64,000 nucleotides of DNA, from assembly GCA_021781535.1 (NCBI GenBank), contig JAJXWO010000018.1, positions 1 through 64,000 on the forward strand. The letters run 5' to 3'. Of the stretch, positions 24,405-34,096 are shown piece after piece (position 1 is the stretch's first letter; each line of letters starts with the position of its first letter). A program made the translations under genes and the position numbers. Origin of the DNA: Deltaproteobacteria bacterium. GTDB taxonomy: Bacteria > Desulfobacterota > Desulfuromonadia > Geobacterales > Pseudopelobacteraceae. Below the pieces are notes generated by a model. It was not told the DNA's origin, did no database searches, and saw nothing but the letters and a program-made list of their open reading frames with translations.

Positions 24405-25751
24405 TTAATCTGCATCGCTGATAACTTCTTCAGGCCTTTGGATGCCAAGCAATTCATCCAGGTGAGCAGCCCATTTCGTCAGCGCTTGCTGCTTCTGTTC
24501 GTCATAATCGTGCAGGTCGTATGTACCGTCAATCCTGCTATCCTTGTGGTTCAACACTTTTTTAGACCAATCCTTTGGTATGTTAATGCGGCTCATGCCG
24601 GACTTGGTCGATCGACGCAGATCATGAGGGGACCATTGAGGGCGACCGTAATATTTAAACCATATCACTTCCTTGGATCTGCGCTTTACTGAAATCCCTC
24701 TCTCGACACGCTGCGAAAGTGAGTTGCGCTTGATCGGCCCTCGCTCTTTAACTACCAACCCATTTATCCCTTCTCTAACTTCAAGAGACGGGAATACATT
24801 TTCTTTGCCGTCGGCCAGCAGCGACATGGCCAAGTCTGACAGGTAAACTCGGTGATCCTGCGGTTTTCGCCTTAATGTTTTCTTGTTTTCAGTCTTGATT
24901 CTGATGAATGGGATGGTCCACCATCGCCCGTCGATCTCCCGTCGGTGCATGCCGGTTACTTCTTCAGGACGTTGCCCTGTCACCAGTATGAACTTGAGAG
25001 CACGTTTGGTGGCATCGTTCCCTGGCCCGCGCTCAATTCGCCTCCAGACCTTTACAATTTCATTGTCATCAAGAAAACGCACTTTGCCCTCCGGCACATT
25101 CAGGCCGGGGAGGGATCTGGTCATCTTTGTATGGGGGGAACTCACGATGTATTCGTGGTCTTCAGCGTACCAGAGCATCATGGATAAAGCTTTGTGGGTA
25201 TTGCGTGCCTGACCGGGCTTGGTTTTGAGTAAATCCTCCAGCAGCGGGATGATATCCTTTCTGGATATACTCTTGATCGGACGATCTCCCAGATCTGGCA
25301 GGACGTACTTCTGAATCACTCCCGTAACAGTCTTGTGCCATCTGGGGGCGTAGTAAACCTGAGAATATTTCTCAAGGAACTCAGCCGCTACTTTGGATAC
25401 GGTTAGTACAGCGTTGGTTTCCTCAACCGGGGGAGCCATGGGATCAATCTTCTGGGTGTGAACGAGCGAATAGGCATCTCTATACTTCTGCCTTGCTTCA
25501 GCCAAGGTCACCATGTTGCGCTTGTCGTTATAGCTGCCCAGGTTTAATAGGCGGCGCTTGCCATCGAAGTGATACATGTAGAAAAAAGTGATCACCCCTG
25601 TCTTGCGAATCCGTATGCCGAAACCATCGTTCGGCTTCCCTTCGCGTATGTCCACTTCTTTTGATGGTGGAGCCTTCTCAACCTTATTCTGAAGGGCCTC
25701 AAGATACTTGCCAGAGAATCCGCCTTTTGACTTTGGTCTGTAATCCGTCAT
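24405..25751 (-). CDS. int: P4-type tyrosine integrase
   Basis: A 448-residue site-specific recombinase. N-terminal DUF4102-like arm-binding domain (about 25-110), SAM-like core-binding domain (about 120-220), then the catalytic domain with Arg in TGQRPEEV, H-x-x-R in PHDLRRS, a second His in KVLNHKDS and the nucleophile Tyr in GTYDLHDY. The start has a GAGGGGG site. It lies 150 bp from the tRNA-Gly 3' half, as expected for the enzyme that inserted the island there. Two direct repeats with an embedded CACGTG palindrome lie just upstream (25772-25792) and may bind integrase or a regulator. Confidence 0.95.
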   Translation of the reverse strand: MTDYRPKSKGGFSGKYLEALQNKVEKAPPSKEVDIREGKPNDGFGIRIRKTGVITFFYMYHFDGKRRLLNLGSYNDKRNMVTLAEARQKYRDAYSLVHTQKIDPMAPPVEETNAVLTVSKVAAEFLEKYSQVYYAPRWHKTVTGVIQKYVLPDLGDRPIKSISRKDIIPLLEDLLKTKPGQARNTHKALSMMLWYAEDHEYIVSSPHTKMTRSLPGLNVPEGKVRFLDDNEIVKVWRRIERGPGNDATKRALKFILVTGQRPEEVTGMHRREIDGRWWTIPFIRIKTENKKTLRRKPQDHRVYLSDLAMSLLADGKENVFPSLEVREGINGLVVKERGPIKRNSLSQRVERGISVKRRSKEVIWFKYYGRPQWSPHDLRRSTKSGMSRINIPKDWSKKVLNHKDSRIDGTYDLHDYDEQKQQALTKWAAHLDELLGIQRPEEVISDAD

Positions 25752-25771
25752 CGGTTACCCCCTCAATAGGC

Positions 25772-25792
25772 CACGTGGCTTGTCACGTGGCT
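25772..25792. repeat. Twin CACGTGGCT repeats upstream of integrase
   Basis: CACGTGGCT occurs at 25772-25780 and 25784-25792, 12 bp apart, about 20-40 bp before the integrase start. Each contains the CACGTG palindrome. The spacing of about one helical turn suggests a bound protein, as arm-type integrase sites or an operator. Confidence 0.5.
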
Positions 25793-25927
25793 CCTGATGT
25801 TTTGGTTGTAGGCGATTTTGGATGAAAACGCAAGCAGTATTTCAGTTGAAAAGTAAAGTGTTATCAGGTATATATGGTTTAATGATGGGGTTGGCTGAGG
25901 TGGGTTGGGGAGTGCTGGAAGTATATG

Positions 25928-25985
25928 CTACCAGCTTCCCAAGCTGAAGGTCGCGAGTTCGAATCTCGTTTCCCGCTCCAATAAA
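25928..25985 (+). other. Attachment site: 3' half of tRNA-Gly(CCC)
   Basis: From 25931 the sequence reads as the anticodon arm (loop TTCCCAA, anticodon CCC), T arm (GCGAG stem, TTCGAAT loop) and acceptor 3' strand with encoded CCA (25978-25980) of tRNA-Gly. The upstream part (25904-25927) pairs poorly in the acceptor stem and forms no D arm, so the tRNA is not complete. This is what an integration event leaves at the far end of an island: a copy of the tRNA 3' end. The intact tRNA would then lie left of the window. Confidence 0.75.
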
Positions 25986-25990
25986 TTTAA

Positions 25991-26020
25991 AGACTTAGGC
26001 CTAACAGCCTAAGTCTTTTT
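25991..26020 (+). terminator. Intrinsic terminator after the tRNA-Gly fragment
   Basis: AGACTTAGGC (25991-26000) pairs exactly with GCCTAAGTCT (26007-26016), loop CTAACA, followed by a T run. It has the position of a tRNA terminator. Confidence 0.85.
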
Positions 26021-26227
26021 GTGTTTTAGGGTTCCTTTTGGGGTTCCTTCCCTAGTAAGGAGTCGGGCGTTCGAAATGGTTCCAGATGACCCCAACCTTC
26101 ATCACTCGATTTGTCATGGAGCGGAAAGTGGTTGTGTAGTCTATTGATAACATAATACTCTTTAGCTTGACAGAGAGCATCTGCTGTGGTTTTTTGATTT
26201 ATAATTTTGTGTAATGAGGGAGAACCT
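26021..26227. other. AT-rich leader before the STAND-like gene
   Basis: No gene seen. A short direct repeat GGTTCCTT (copies near 26029 and 26043) lies just after the attachment site. The right part is AT-rich and likely carries the promoter of the following gene. Confidence 0.4.
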
Positions 26228-29200
26228 ATGCCAGCTATCATTTTGCACCTTAGCGATATTCATATAAAAACAGCAGATGACCCCATTCTTAGTAGAGGCT
26301 CACGAATTGCTGCATGCATTAATTCAATTATTCCATCAGCATCGCACGTCTTCATTGTTGTTTCAGGAGATATCTCGTTTTCAGGGATAAAAAAAGAATA
26401 CGACTTGGCAAAGACGTTTCTAATGGGGATCAAGGCTTATATTATGAATGAAACGAACGTCCCCGTGTCATTTGTGATTACGCCTGGCAACCACGACTGC
26501 GATTTTCTCAACAATACTGGCACAAGAAAAATGATTGTCCAGAATATTGAAGAAAGCGCAAATCCTGAAATTGACACTTCGGTAATCGAAACTTGCGCTG
26601 GCATTCAGAAAGATTTCTTCGATTTTAGAAACGAGCTGGAGCCTGATGGGAATGTAGATGATGATCTGCTCTGGCGTTCTAAGCTGTTTATTGTTGAAGG
26701 GAAAACTCTCTGTTTTGAATGTCTGAATATTTCATGGGTTTCAAATTTTCATGAAACATCAGGCAAACTGTATTTCCCTATTGACCGCTATCAAGATAAA
26801 AAGCTGGCTAGCGCTGATACGCGGATACTTATGCTTCACCACCCCATAAACTGGTTTAATCAGAGTGTTTATCGCAATTTTAGGAGATCGATAAGGCAGC
26901 TTGCAGATCTTGTTATTACCGGTCATGAGCATCAAGGCAACGTTGGCATCATTGACGAAGTTGAAAGCGATCAGAGTGCATTTATTGAAGGATGTGTGCT
27001 GTTCGATACAAAAATACCATCTGACTCGGCTTTAAATGTTGCTCAAATTGATATTGTTCAAAGCAAATTCACTTCTGTTCGTCATAAATGGGATGGGAAG
27101 CTATATATACCGACGGAAGTAGGCTCCTGGAAAGAGTATCATAATCTGCCAACAAAAAAGATTAATCCCTTCAATATTCTCAAACCATTTCAGGAAATGT
27201 TGGATGACCCAGGAGCTTTTATCAAGCATCCTGGTAGCAGAAACCATACAAATATTACTCTGACCGATATTTATATTTTCCCTGACCTTCGCAAGATGGT
27301 TGCTGGCCCTAGAAAGCGGAACATCATAAATTCAACAGAACTGCTTTCAAGCGCAAATATTGTAGATGGCACCGTTATTGAGGGGGACGAAAAAGCTGGT
27401 TGCACCAGTCTCCTTTATCAATTTTACCGTAATTATCATGATCAAGGCTTTGTACCACTGCTGATCAAAGGGAAGGATATCAAACGTGGTAGCGGCACCG
27501 AACTCGACGAAATCATAATATCAGCGGTTACATTGCAGTACGGGAAAGAAAATATACCAGCCTTCCAACAGCTTTCGGTTTCGAAGAAAATATTATTTTT
27601 GGATGATTTTGATGATGGCCCACTGAGAGCCGCCGACATTCGCGCAGAACTGATCTGTTCGATAAAAAAACGATTTGGCTTTTTTATCATTACAGTAAAT
27701 GAACTGTTTGAAATGCGGGAAATGCTCGACGGTGACGAATCCCGGTCGCTGCTGTCACTGGTGCACTACAAATTACAGCCATTCGGATACGTGCTACGGT
27801 CAAAGTTGATTCAGAAATGGTTCTCGATCGGAGCCGATGGCACGCTTGATGAAGCCCAATTCATTGCAAAATGCGACCAGGCTGAACGGCTTATGAAAAA
27901 TGTCATGACAAGAGCTGTTATCCCCAAGATTCCGCTTTACCTGCTTACACTTTTACAAAGCATGGAAGCTGGCCGTAGCGGTGATTTTAAAGAAAGCGGT
28001 TTGGGATATTACTATCAGTATCTTTTGACTGACGCTTTTCAGCATGCCGGTGTTAAAAAAGACAAGCTTACAGAGTTATTCCAGTATTCAGCGCATCTTG
28101 CATGGGAATTTCATATACAGCAGCAAGATGAACTCACAGAACTTGATCTCAGAGCTTTTAACAAACGATTTTCCGATACATGGCATACAGTTGATTTCCA
28201 GTCTCGGTTAAATGAGTTGTTAAAATCCCGAGTCCTTCAGTGCAGAGGTGAGGACTATTCCTTTCGATACCCATATATTTATTACTACCTGAAAGGACAA
28301 TATTTACAGGAGAACCTTAGCAGCGATGATATCCGCGCGTATATAGTTAAGTGTTGTAAACATCTTTACGTGCGTGATCATGCAAATACTGTTCTTTTCC
28401 TTGCACACCACACGAATGATGATTTCCTTCTGAAATCGATTTCCGACGCACTTCATGGGATTATCCAACACTGTACTCCAGTCACATTCAATAACGACAC
28501 CGCTGAAATCCAGAAGATTATTGATGATGCACCCAAGCTCAAATATACCGGCGAACAACCTGCTGATCACAGAAATCGTCTGAATAAGGAGCGTGATGAA
28601 ATCGACGATGGGAAAGATGGCTTGGTGGATAAAGAAGAAGATTCGGACGAATTGAGCTTTCTCGCCCAGATAATTGTATTATTCAAGACCACTGAAATCC
28701 TCGGCCAGATCCTTAAAAACCAGTATTCAAAGATACAGCGTACCCGGAAACGAGAGTTATTAGAAGAATTATTCAACGGTCCATTACGAGTCTTACACGA
28801 TTTTTATAACCTAATCGGTAAACACCCTGATTATCTTGTAGCTGAAATTGACGCAGCGCTAAGTCGTAAGAGGAAAAGCGATCCGGAGCATGAGCGGAGA
28901 AGGATAGCCAAAAATGTCGTTGCGGGGATTGTGCAAATTCTGTCTTTTGCTTTTGTGGTGAAAGCTGGCCAAGGGGCCAGCTCAGAAAATCTCTTTGAAG
29001 AAGTGCATGACGTAGTTGAGAAGAACGGTACATTAGCATTTAAACTGATTGAATTATTTATTCACCTAGATTCCCCCAAACCGTTGCCGCATCAAATGCT
29101 ACAACAGGTCCACGGGGAGGCGAAAAGCAACACTCTGGCTGCCAGGATGGTCCAGATAATGGTCTTAAACAGGCTCTATATGTTTAAAACGTCCGAGGCT

Positions 29201-29293
29201 GATATACAGTGGCTGTCAAATGTATTAAAGATAGATATTGGTATGCAACATTCCATCAACTATCTAGATACTAAACATAAACTAATTAAGTAA
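26228..29293 (+). CDS. Metallophosphatase-STAND-like NTPase, putative defence protein
   Basis: A 1021-residue protein. Residues 1-260 are a calcineurin-type metallophosphoesterase: LHLSDIHI, VVSGDISFSG, TPGNHDCDF, MLHHPINWF and VITGHEHQG supply the metal ligands. A linker (300-360) leads to a STAND-like ATPase with a P-loop-like GDEKAGCTS (386-394), where the usual Lys is Cys392, and a Walker B ILFLDDFDD (D459, D460). The C-terminal 450 residues are helical, probably the sensor. The ATG at 26228 has a GAGGGAG site. Proteins combining a nuclease-like effector with a STAND module are known anti-phage sensors; this one's role is inferred. It is the first gene after the attachment site. Confidence 0.75.
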   Translation: MPAIILHLSDIHIKTADDPILSRGSRIAACINSIIPSASHVFIVVSGDISFSGIKKEYDLAKTFLMGIKAYIMNETNVPVSFVITPGNHDCDFLNNTGTRKMIVQNIEESANPEIDTSVIETCAGIQKDFFDFRNELEPDGNVDDDLLWRSKLFIVEGKTLCFECLNISWVSNFHETSGKLYFPIDRYQDKKLASADTRILMLHHPINWFNQSVYRNFRRSIRQLADLVITGHEHQGNVGIIDEVESDQSAFIEGCVLFDTKIPSDSALNVAQIDIVQSKFTSVRHKWDGKLYIPTEVGSWKEYHNLPTKKINPFNILKPFQEMLDDPGAFIKHPGSRNHTNITLTDIYIFPDLRKMVAGPRKRNIINSTELLSSANIVDGTVIEGDEKAGCTSLLYQFYRNYHDQGFVPLLIKGKDIKRGSGTELDEIIISAVTLQYGKENIPAFQQLSVSKKILFLDDFDDGPLRAADIRAELICSIKKRFGFFIITVNELFEMREMLDGDESRSLLSLVHYKLQPFGYVLRSKLIQKWFSIGADGTLDEAQFIAKCDQAERLMKNVMTRAVIPKIPLYLLTLLQSMEAGRSGDFKESGLGYYYQYLLTDAFQHAGVKKDKLTELFQYSAHLAWEFHIQQQDELTELDLRAFNKRFSDTWHTVDFQSRLNELLKSRVLQCRGEDYSFRYPYIYYYLKGQYLQENLSSDDIRAYIVKCCKHLYVRDHANTVLFLAHHTNDDFLLKSISDALHGIIQHCTPVTFNNDTAEIQKIIDDAPKLKYTGEQPADHRNRLNKERDEIDDGKDGLVDKEEDSDELSFLAQIIVLFKTTEILGQILKNQYSKIQRTRKRELLEELFNGPLRVLHDFYNLIGKHPDYLVAEIDAALSRKRKSDPEHERRRIAKNVVAGIVQILSFAFVVKAGQGASSENLFEEVHDVVEKNGTLAFKLIELFIHLDSPKPLPHQMLQQVHGEAKSNTLAARMVQIMVLNRLYMFKTSEADIQWLSNVLKIDIGMQHSINYLDTKHKLIK

Positions 29294-29339
29294 GAACGTT
29301 ATGTAAAGAATCCGCGCCCAAAGGACATGGCTTTGAATT

Positions 29340-29524
29340 CACCCCCCATTGGGGGACAAAGCAACTTTTTCAGTGGTGAGAATGCTGCTGCTAAACTGGT
29401 TGTTGGCGGCACGTTTCTGCCGCTGTTTTTTCTTCGTTGAGCTAAAGCCGAGGAGGACCAGCGGCACATTCAAATAGCCAGCTTGACGGTGAAGCATGTC
29501 GTAATCGTGAAGCTCATTAAAGTT
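29340..29524 (-). pseudogene. Remnant of an unidentified coding sequence (transposase-like tail?)
   Basis: A leftward open stretch of about 60 codons with no start: NFNELHDYDMLHRQAGYLNV, then PLVLLGFSSTKKKQRQKR, ending SPNGG and a stop. The composition is coding-like, and a basic low-complexity tail follows a compact hydrophobic core. An in-frame stop directly precedes it, so it is a truncated relic. It reminds me of a transposase C-terminus but I cannot name a family. Confidence 0.4.
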
Positions 29525-29548
29525 TTAATCAAGTCATTTACTCATCAC

Positions 29549-30541
29549 TTATTTGATGCGTCCGGCCCCCCGTACTTTGTCCTTAGCCTTCTCTATTTCT
29601 CGCTCCAGATTCTTTCGATCTTCAATTTGTTTTATCAGATTTACATCTGACATGAGGCTGATAGCATCGCAACCTGCCGAAATCAAGAAAGGCTCTTCAC
29701 CTTTGGGGAATCCTTGATAGACCTTCCGCATTTGCTGGATGAGTGCGGTATTTTGATTCTGTTCATTAATTATCGCTTCACGTTGGGCCATAAGTTCATC
29801 GGCTTGCCGTTGTATCTGTGGGGCCTTAGCATTGGTTTCAGTCTGTATCTGCTGCCTATCCTGTTCGTGTTTTTCTTTGGCCCTGTCTATCCTTCTTCGC
29901 CATTCCTTTAGGTTCGCACCTTCGATTTGCCAAGCCTTTTCATCCGTACTTCGAATTAGATCACGGCCCTTGTCCTTCCAAGTTGGGAATTCAATGGGTG
30001 GTTGATATGTCCATCCTCTGTTCGCTGCCTCCCATATGCTTTCTCGGTTCTGACATCTCCTCTCTTTCGTGTCGATTTCCTCGCATTTTTCGTCAAGCTT
30101 ATGCCACGCCGGGATAAGCTCGTAAATTACATTGGTAATTGCCTCTTCCCTGGTTTCCGGAAGATTCCTCAAGTCCTCAAATACCTTTTCTTGAAGTTTG
30201 TCGAGTCGGTGAATCTCATCCCTGAGTGCTGCCTTCATTTCTTCACCGGTCATTGTGGCTTCGGTGCACAGCTTATTCTCATCAAAATACAATTGTCGGC
30301 CTGATGGTACAGTACCTGCTGACAGCTTTTGCTGCTCAAGTTTCATACGGTATTGCTGCAATTTTATTAACCAGTCACTCAGCTCCCTATCGGACATTTC
30401 AGGTGCTGGTGCTGGTATAAACTCCTCTTCCTGAAGCTTTTGGAGTTCGGCTATAAACTGCAAAATGAGCTTATACCAAGTATTACAAGTATCCCTTTGT
30501 GAATACCCCACTTGTGTCAATGCATATGAATACCAATCCAT
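29549..30541 (-). CDS. Unknown 330-aa coiled-coil protein
   Basis: A soluble, highly charged protein with predicted coiled coils around residues 30-75, 100-160 and 215-330 (runs rich in Glu, Lys and Gln, such as RRRIDRAKEKHEQDRQQ). A middle segment with Trp residues (RESIWEAANRGWTYQPPIEF) may be globular. No enzyme motif is visible. It stands alone on this strand between the STAND-like gene and a sensor kinase. It may be a structural partner in a defence or surface system; unknown. Confidence 0.65.
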   Translation of the reverse strand: MDWYSYALTQVGYSQRDTCNTWYKLILQFIAELQKLQEEEFIPAPAPEMSDRELSDWLIKLQQYRMKLEQQKLSAGTVPSGRQLYFDENKLCTEATMTGEEMKAALRDEIHRLDKLQEKVFEDLRNLPETREEAITNVIYELIPAWHKLDEKCEEIDTKERRCQNRESIWEAANRGWTYQPPIEFPTWKDKGRDLIRSTDEKAWQIEGANLKEWRRRIDRAKEKHEQDRQQIQTETNAKAPQIQRQADELMAQREAIINEQNQNTALIQQMRKVYQGFPKGEEPFLISAGCDAISLMSDVNLIKQIEDRKNLEREIEKAKDKVRGAGRIK

Positions 30542-30981
30542 TGCTGGTGTAATTAAAAATCACACATTTATGTTTGAGGAGCAAATTTGCTTGATTAATG
30601 CAATTTATTTGCTATGTATTAATAATTGTTGTTATATGCAGCTTATATTTTTGATTGTCGACCTCTACACTCAAAACATTCTACCCGAGATAATATGTTC
30701 TAACGCCTATCTCAACTCGATCGATAATCTCAAAACCTGAAAACCGGACATGCGACATAGTTACAACCGCTCCAAGATCTTTCACTTTTTTGTCCTTAAA
30801 TTATAGCTGACACGGCCAAGCATACGGCAAGCCATAAACAATTTCTTCGTCACGATGAGCTTAATAGGCTTAATGAGCCTCTTTACGCTATCTGAACGGA
30901 TTGATGGCAAAAGATGTCTCACGTTTCGCCAATGTTTAATTCTATCAGTATAATTTGTGGGCATTTTAATTGAGGTGACTT
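30542..30981. other. AT-rich intergenic region
   Basis: About 440 bp with no gene that I can support. It separates divergent genes and so should hold both promoters. Short poorly conserved frames on both strands show no ribosome sites. A GAGGTG ribosome site for the kinase gene is at its right end (30972-30977). Confidence 0.5.
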
Positions 30982-33351
30982 TTGGAAATCAGTCCATCCA
31001 CAAAAAAAGCAGCTGTCCAAATACTTTCCCGCAAAAGTATTTCTGACTCTCTTTATCTTGCCAAATTGCTGATATTGCTTGTATTTGTTACAGGCCTTAT
31101 TATTGTTTTTCTGTTGTGCCAGCACGAAAAACAGCTAGCCAAAGCGAAGCTGAATGACATTTTTGAAAACCGAGTATACCGCGACATTACACTTATCAAG
31201 CAGCGTATTGAGAGTAATGAGCGAATTCTACGCAGTGTTCAGGGACTGTATGTTGTTTCCGGGAATAATGTAGATCGCATACAATTCCAGGACTACATAG
31301 CTACGCTTCAATTGGAAACAAGTCACTCCGGCATCCAGGGTGTCAGTTTCGCACTAAAAGTACCTGATGCACAGAAAACCTCCCATATTTCTGCTGTTCG
31401 TGCAGAAGGATTCCCTGACTATAGAATCAGGCCGACAGGGAGACGCGAATTTTACGTCCCGGTTATTTATCTTGCTCCGCTCACCGATAACAATCGGCGT
31501 GTTGTCGGCTACGACACTTACCTTGAACCGGTACGGCGGGCCGCTATGGAGAGGGCACGCGACACAGGTGAAGCTACTCTTACCGGTAAAATCCGACTTG
31601 AACAAAATAGCGATAATCAGGAACAACCTGGCGTTTTGCTGTTTCTGCCGGTGTATAAGTGGGGTGCCTTACACAATTCAATTGCATCGCGTCGTGCAAA
31701 TATTATTGGCTGGTTAGCCATATCTATGCGTATAGACGTCCTCATGACTCATTTGAATTTAGAACGGACAAATGAGATCCATATTGAAATCTACAACGGC
31801 ACCATAATCTCTGAAGATACGTTGCTCTATGCTTCAAATGGTCGCCGTTCAGCACAGACACCAAGATCACCGCTACAATCACTTACAAACATTGAAATCG
31901 CTGGTCAAACATGGACAGTGGCAATGTCCCCTCTCCCCAATTTTGAGAGACGAATTGGTAACAACAAACATCAGCTAATTGCGGTTGCGGGTGTATCACT
32001 GACTCTGCTGCTAACAGCGCTTACATATTTACTGGTAACGAGCCGAGCCCGAGCCATTAAAGCAGCCAGGGAGATGACCATTGAACTGAGAGAAAGTGAA
32101 ACACGATACCGCTTTGTGGCCGATTTTGCCTACAATTGGGAATACTGGATAGCTCCTGACAGAAGCTTCCGTTATGTTTCTCCTTCTTGCGCCCAAATTA
32201 GCGGATATACCAAGGACGATTTTTATCGTGATCCAGGGCTCTTAGTGAAAATCGTTCATCCGGATGATATCGCTCACTTTAACAATCATACCCACGATAT
32301 TTTGGCAAACGGGGATCTTAAGCCAATCGAATTTCGCATAATAACCCGAGACGGCCTGATACGCTGGATTGGTCATATCTGCCGCCCTATTTTTGACGTT
32401 GATGGAACCCCGCTCGGCCAACGGGCCAGCAATGTTGATATTACGGAACGAAAACTTGGGGAGATTGCTCTCCAAGAACAGAAGATGCTGCTTGAAGCTG
32501 AAATTGGAGAACGGCAAAAGGTTCAGGAAGCTCTGGTTTCAGAACAGCGTAAGCTTGAAGAGTTAAATCGCACTCTGGAAACCCGAATTGCAGAAGCAGT
32601 TCTGCAGCTACGCCAGAATGATCAGTTAATGCTCCTACAAAATCGGCAGGCCACCATGGGCGAGATGATACACAATATTGCCCATCAATGGCGTCAACCA
32701 CTCAACTCATTAGGTCTGATCCTCCAGACCATACAATGCGAATTTGTTGCGGGCCAAATGACTGTTGAACAAATGACCTGCGACATGAAAGATGTAATGG
32801 AGCTGATTCATTTCATGTCCCAGACGGTAGATGATTTCAGGAATTTTTTTAAAGAGGACAATAATATTGCCTGTTTCAGTGTACAAGACTGCATAAAAAA
32901 AGCTGTCACTCTCGTGCGTGCCACTCTTGATGATCACGGCATTACTTTAGTCGTGGAACAGAATAAAAACATTCAGATCAACGGATACCCCAACGAATAT
33001 GCACAAGTCCTATTAAATTTACTGAGCAACGCCAAAGACGTTTTGGTTGAGCGGGCAATATCAAACCCTACGATAACTGTTAGATCGGAGTGCCTCGGAG
33101 ATTATGCTGTTGTGACTGTTAGAGACAATGCCGGAGGGATTTGCGACAGTGCTATTGGCAAGGTTTTCGATCCTTATTTTACCACCAAGCCAAAAGGTAA
33201 GGGATCCGGTGTCGGGTTGTACATGTCCAGAAACATCATTGAAGAACATATGGGAGGCCGCCTGACAGTAGCCAACATCGGCGGAGGAGCAGAATTCAGA
33301 ATTGAAGTAAAATCAGATATGTGTTTACCAGACCGTTCTTCTTTGGCGTAA
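30982..33351 (+). CDS. CHASE-PAS sensor histidine kinase
   Basis: A 789-residue membrane kinase. TM1 at about 24-46, a periplasmic CHASE domain (about 70-270, with PDYRIRPTGRREFYVPVIYL), TM2 at about 334-355, then a PAS/PAC domain (about 372-495), a coiled coil (500-555), a dimerisation domain with H568 in IAHQWRQPLN and an ATPase domain with RDNAGGI and GKGSGVGLYMS. This H-box type is frequent in Geobacter-like bacteria. Translation begins at TTG after GAGGTG. No receiver gene is adjacent in the same operon; the HD-GYP regulator 750 bp downstream is a candidate partner. Confidence 0.9.
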   Translation: MEISPSTKKAAVQILSRKSISDSLYLAKLLILLVFVTGLIIVFLLCQHEKQLAKAKLNDIFENRVYRDITLIKQRIESNERILRSVQGLYVVSGNNVDRIQFQDYIATLQLETSHSGIQGVSFALKVPDAQKTSHISAVRAEGFPDYRIRPTGRREFYVPVIYLAPLTDNNRRVVGYDTYLEPVRRAAMERARDTGEATLTGKIRLEQNSDNQEQPGVLLFLPVYKWGALHNSIASRRANIIGWLAISMRIDVLMTHLNLERTNEIHIEIYNGTIISEDTLLYASNGRRSAQTPRSPLQSLTNIEIAGQTWTVAMSPLPNFERRIGNNKHQLIAVAGVSLTLLLTALTYLLVTSRARAIKAAREMTIELRESETRYRFVADFAYNWEYWIAPDRSFRYVSPSCAQISGYTKDDFYRDPGLLVKIVHPDDIAHFNNHTHDILANGDLKPIEFRIITRDGLIRWIGHICRPIFDVDGTPLGQRASNVDITERKLGEIALQEQKMLLEAEIGERQKVQEALVSEQRKLEELNRTLETRIAEAVLQLRQNDQLMLLQNRQATMGEMIHNIAHQWRQPLNSLGLILQTIQCEFVAGQMTVEQMTCDMKDVMELIHFMSQTVDDFRNFFKEDNNIACFSVQDCIKKAVTLVRATLDDHGITLVVEQNKNIQINGYPNEYAQVLLNLLSNAKDVLVERAISNPTITVRSECLGDYAVVTVRDNAGGICDSAIGKVFDPYFTTKPKGKGSGVGLYMSRNIIEEHMGGRLTVANIGGGAEFRIEVKSDMCLPDRSSLA

Positions 33352-33363
33352 GGGTCAATATAC

Positions 33364-33387
33364 GGGGAAGAACTTATAGCCTTCCCC
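33364..33387 (+). terminator. Terminator-like hairpin after the CHASE kinase
   Basis: GGGGAAG (33364-33370) pairs with CTTCCCC (33381-33387), loop of 10 bases, 12 bp after the stop codon. The following sequence has no T run, so efficiency is uncertain. Confidence 0.55.
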
Positions 33388-33673
33388 TGTCAACTCTACG
33401 GCTACTGACTTTTTATGGTTCATCTGAAGTTTCCTCTGTAATATTATTGAAATCGTCAATTATCCAGTAAATGAGGATTGGTTAGTAAATAAGCTGCGGG
33501 GCTATAAATGATGCCTGCGTGTAGTGCCTTACCGAGGTTCGCGATCCCAAACAGTCCTCAGATGTTCGCAGTCCTATACCTGTATTTCGTTTATGTGACT
33601 TTAAAAAACAGATTTGAATAAATAAACCGGTTTCCCTATCATGTGATATATTTTATAGAAAAAGGAGATTCCA
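33388..33673. other. Intergenic stretch before the 97-aa gene
   Basis: About 285 bp. I see no gene. The right end has an AT-rich run and an AAAGGAG ribosome site for the next gene. Confidence 0.4.
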
Positions 33674-33967
33674 TTGACCAGAGAAATTGAAAACTTAATT
33701 GACGAATTACCTCAAGCCTCAAACAAACGCGTTGAAGAAATTGTAGCAATTTTAGAAGGTGTTCTTTCCGATATAGAATGCAAACTTCCTACTGAAGATG
33801 ACACCGACAGTGCTTACGAATGTCAAAATATTCCAAAAGCAAAGAATGTAATCGCGCTTATCAGGACATGGAATGCAAGAGACAAAAAAAAAGAAGTTGG
33901 GGAAAGTGAATTTAAGATAATAAATAAATTATCAAAGGAACTGAAAATAACATTTACTCAAATTTGA
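33674..33967 (+). CDS. Unknown 97-aa helical protein
   Basis: A small, charged, helical protein (NLIDELPQASNKRVEEIVAIL at the start). It begins with TTG after a clear AAAGGAG site. It is AT-rich compared with its neighbours, which suggests acquisition. No family is recognised. It lies between the CHASE kinase and the HD-GYP regulator and could be a small adaptor. Confidence 0.5.
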   Translation: MTREIENLIDELPQASNKRVEEIVAILEGVLSDIECKLPTEDDTDSAYECQNIPKAKNVIALIRTWNARDKKKEVGESEFKIINKLSKELKITFTQI

Positions 33968-34096
33968 TTTATGAACGCAGATCTCGTCAGCGGTCCAATT
34001 TCGTCACAAGGGGTGTGGCGGTACGATCGACATATAGAGTTTCAGTGCATGTCGTTAATCGTTTGCTAACCCCCGATAGCAACAAGGTGGATGACT

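Noticed and set aside
25904-25980. Complete functional tRNA-Gly
   Set aside because: The 3' half is good, but the acceptor stem has a mismatch and several wobble pairs and no D arm can be formed. Treated as an attachment-site fragment.
26026-26241. 71-codon leftward frame next to the attachment site
   Set aside because: No ribosome site and it overlaps the promoter and start of the STAND-like gene; probably chance.
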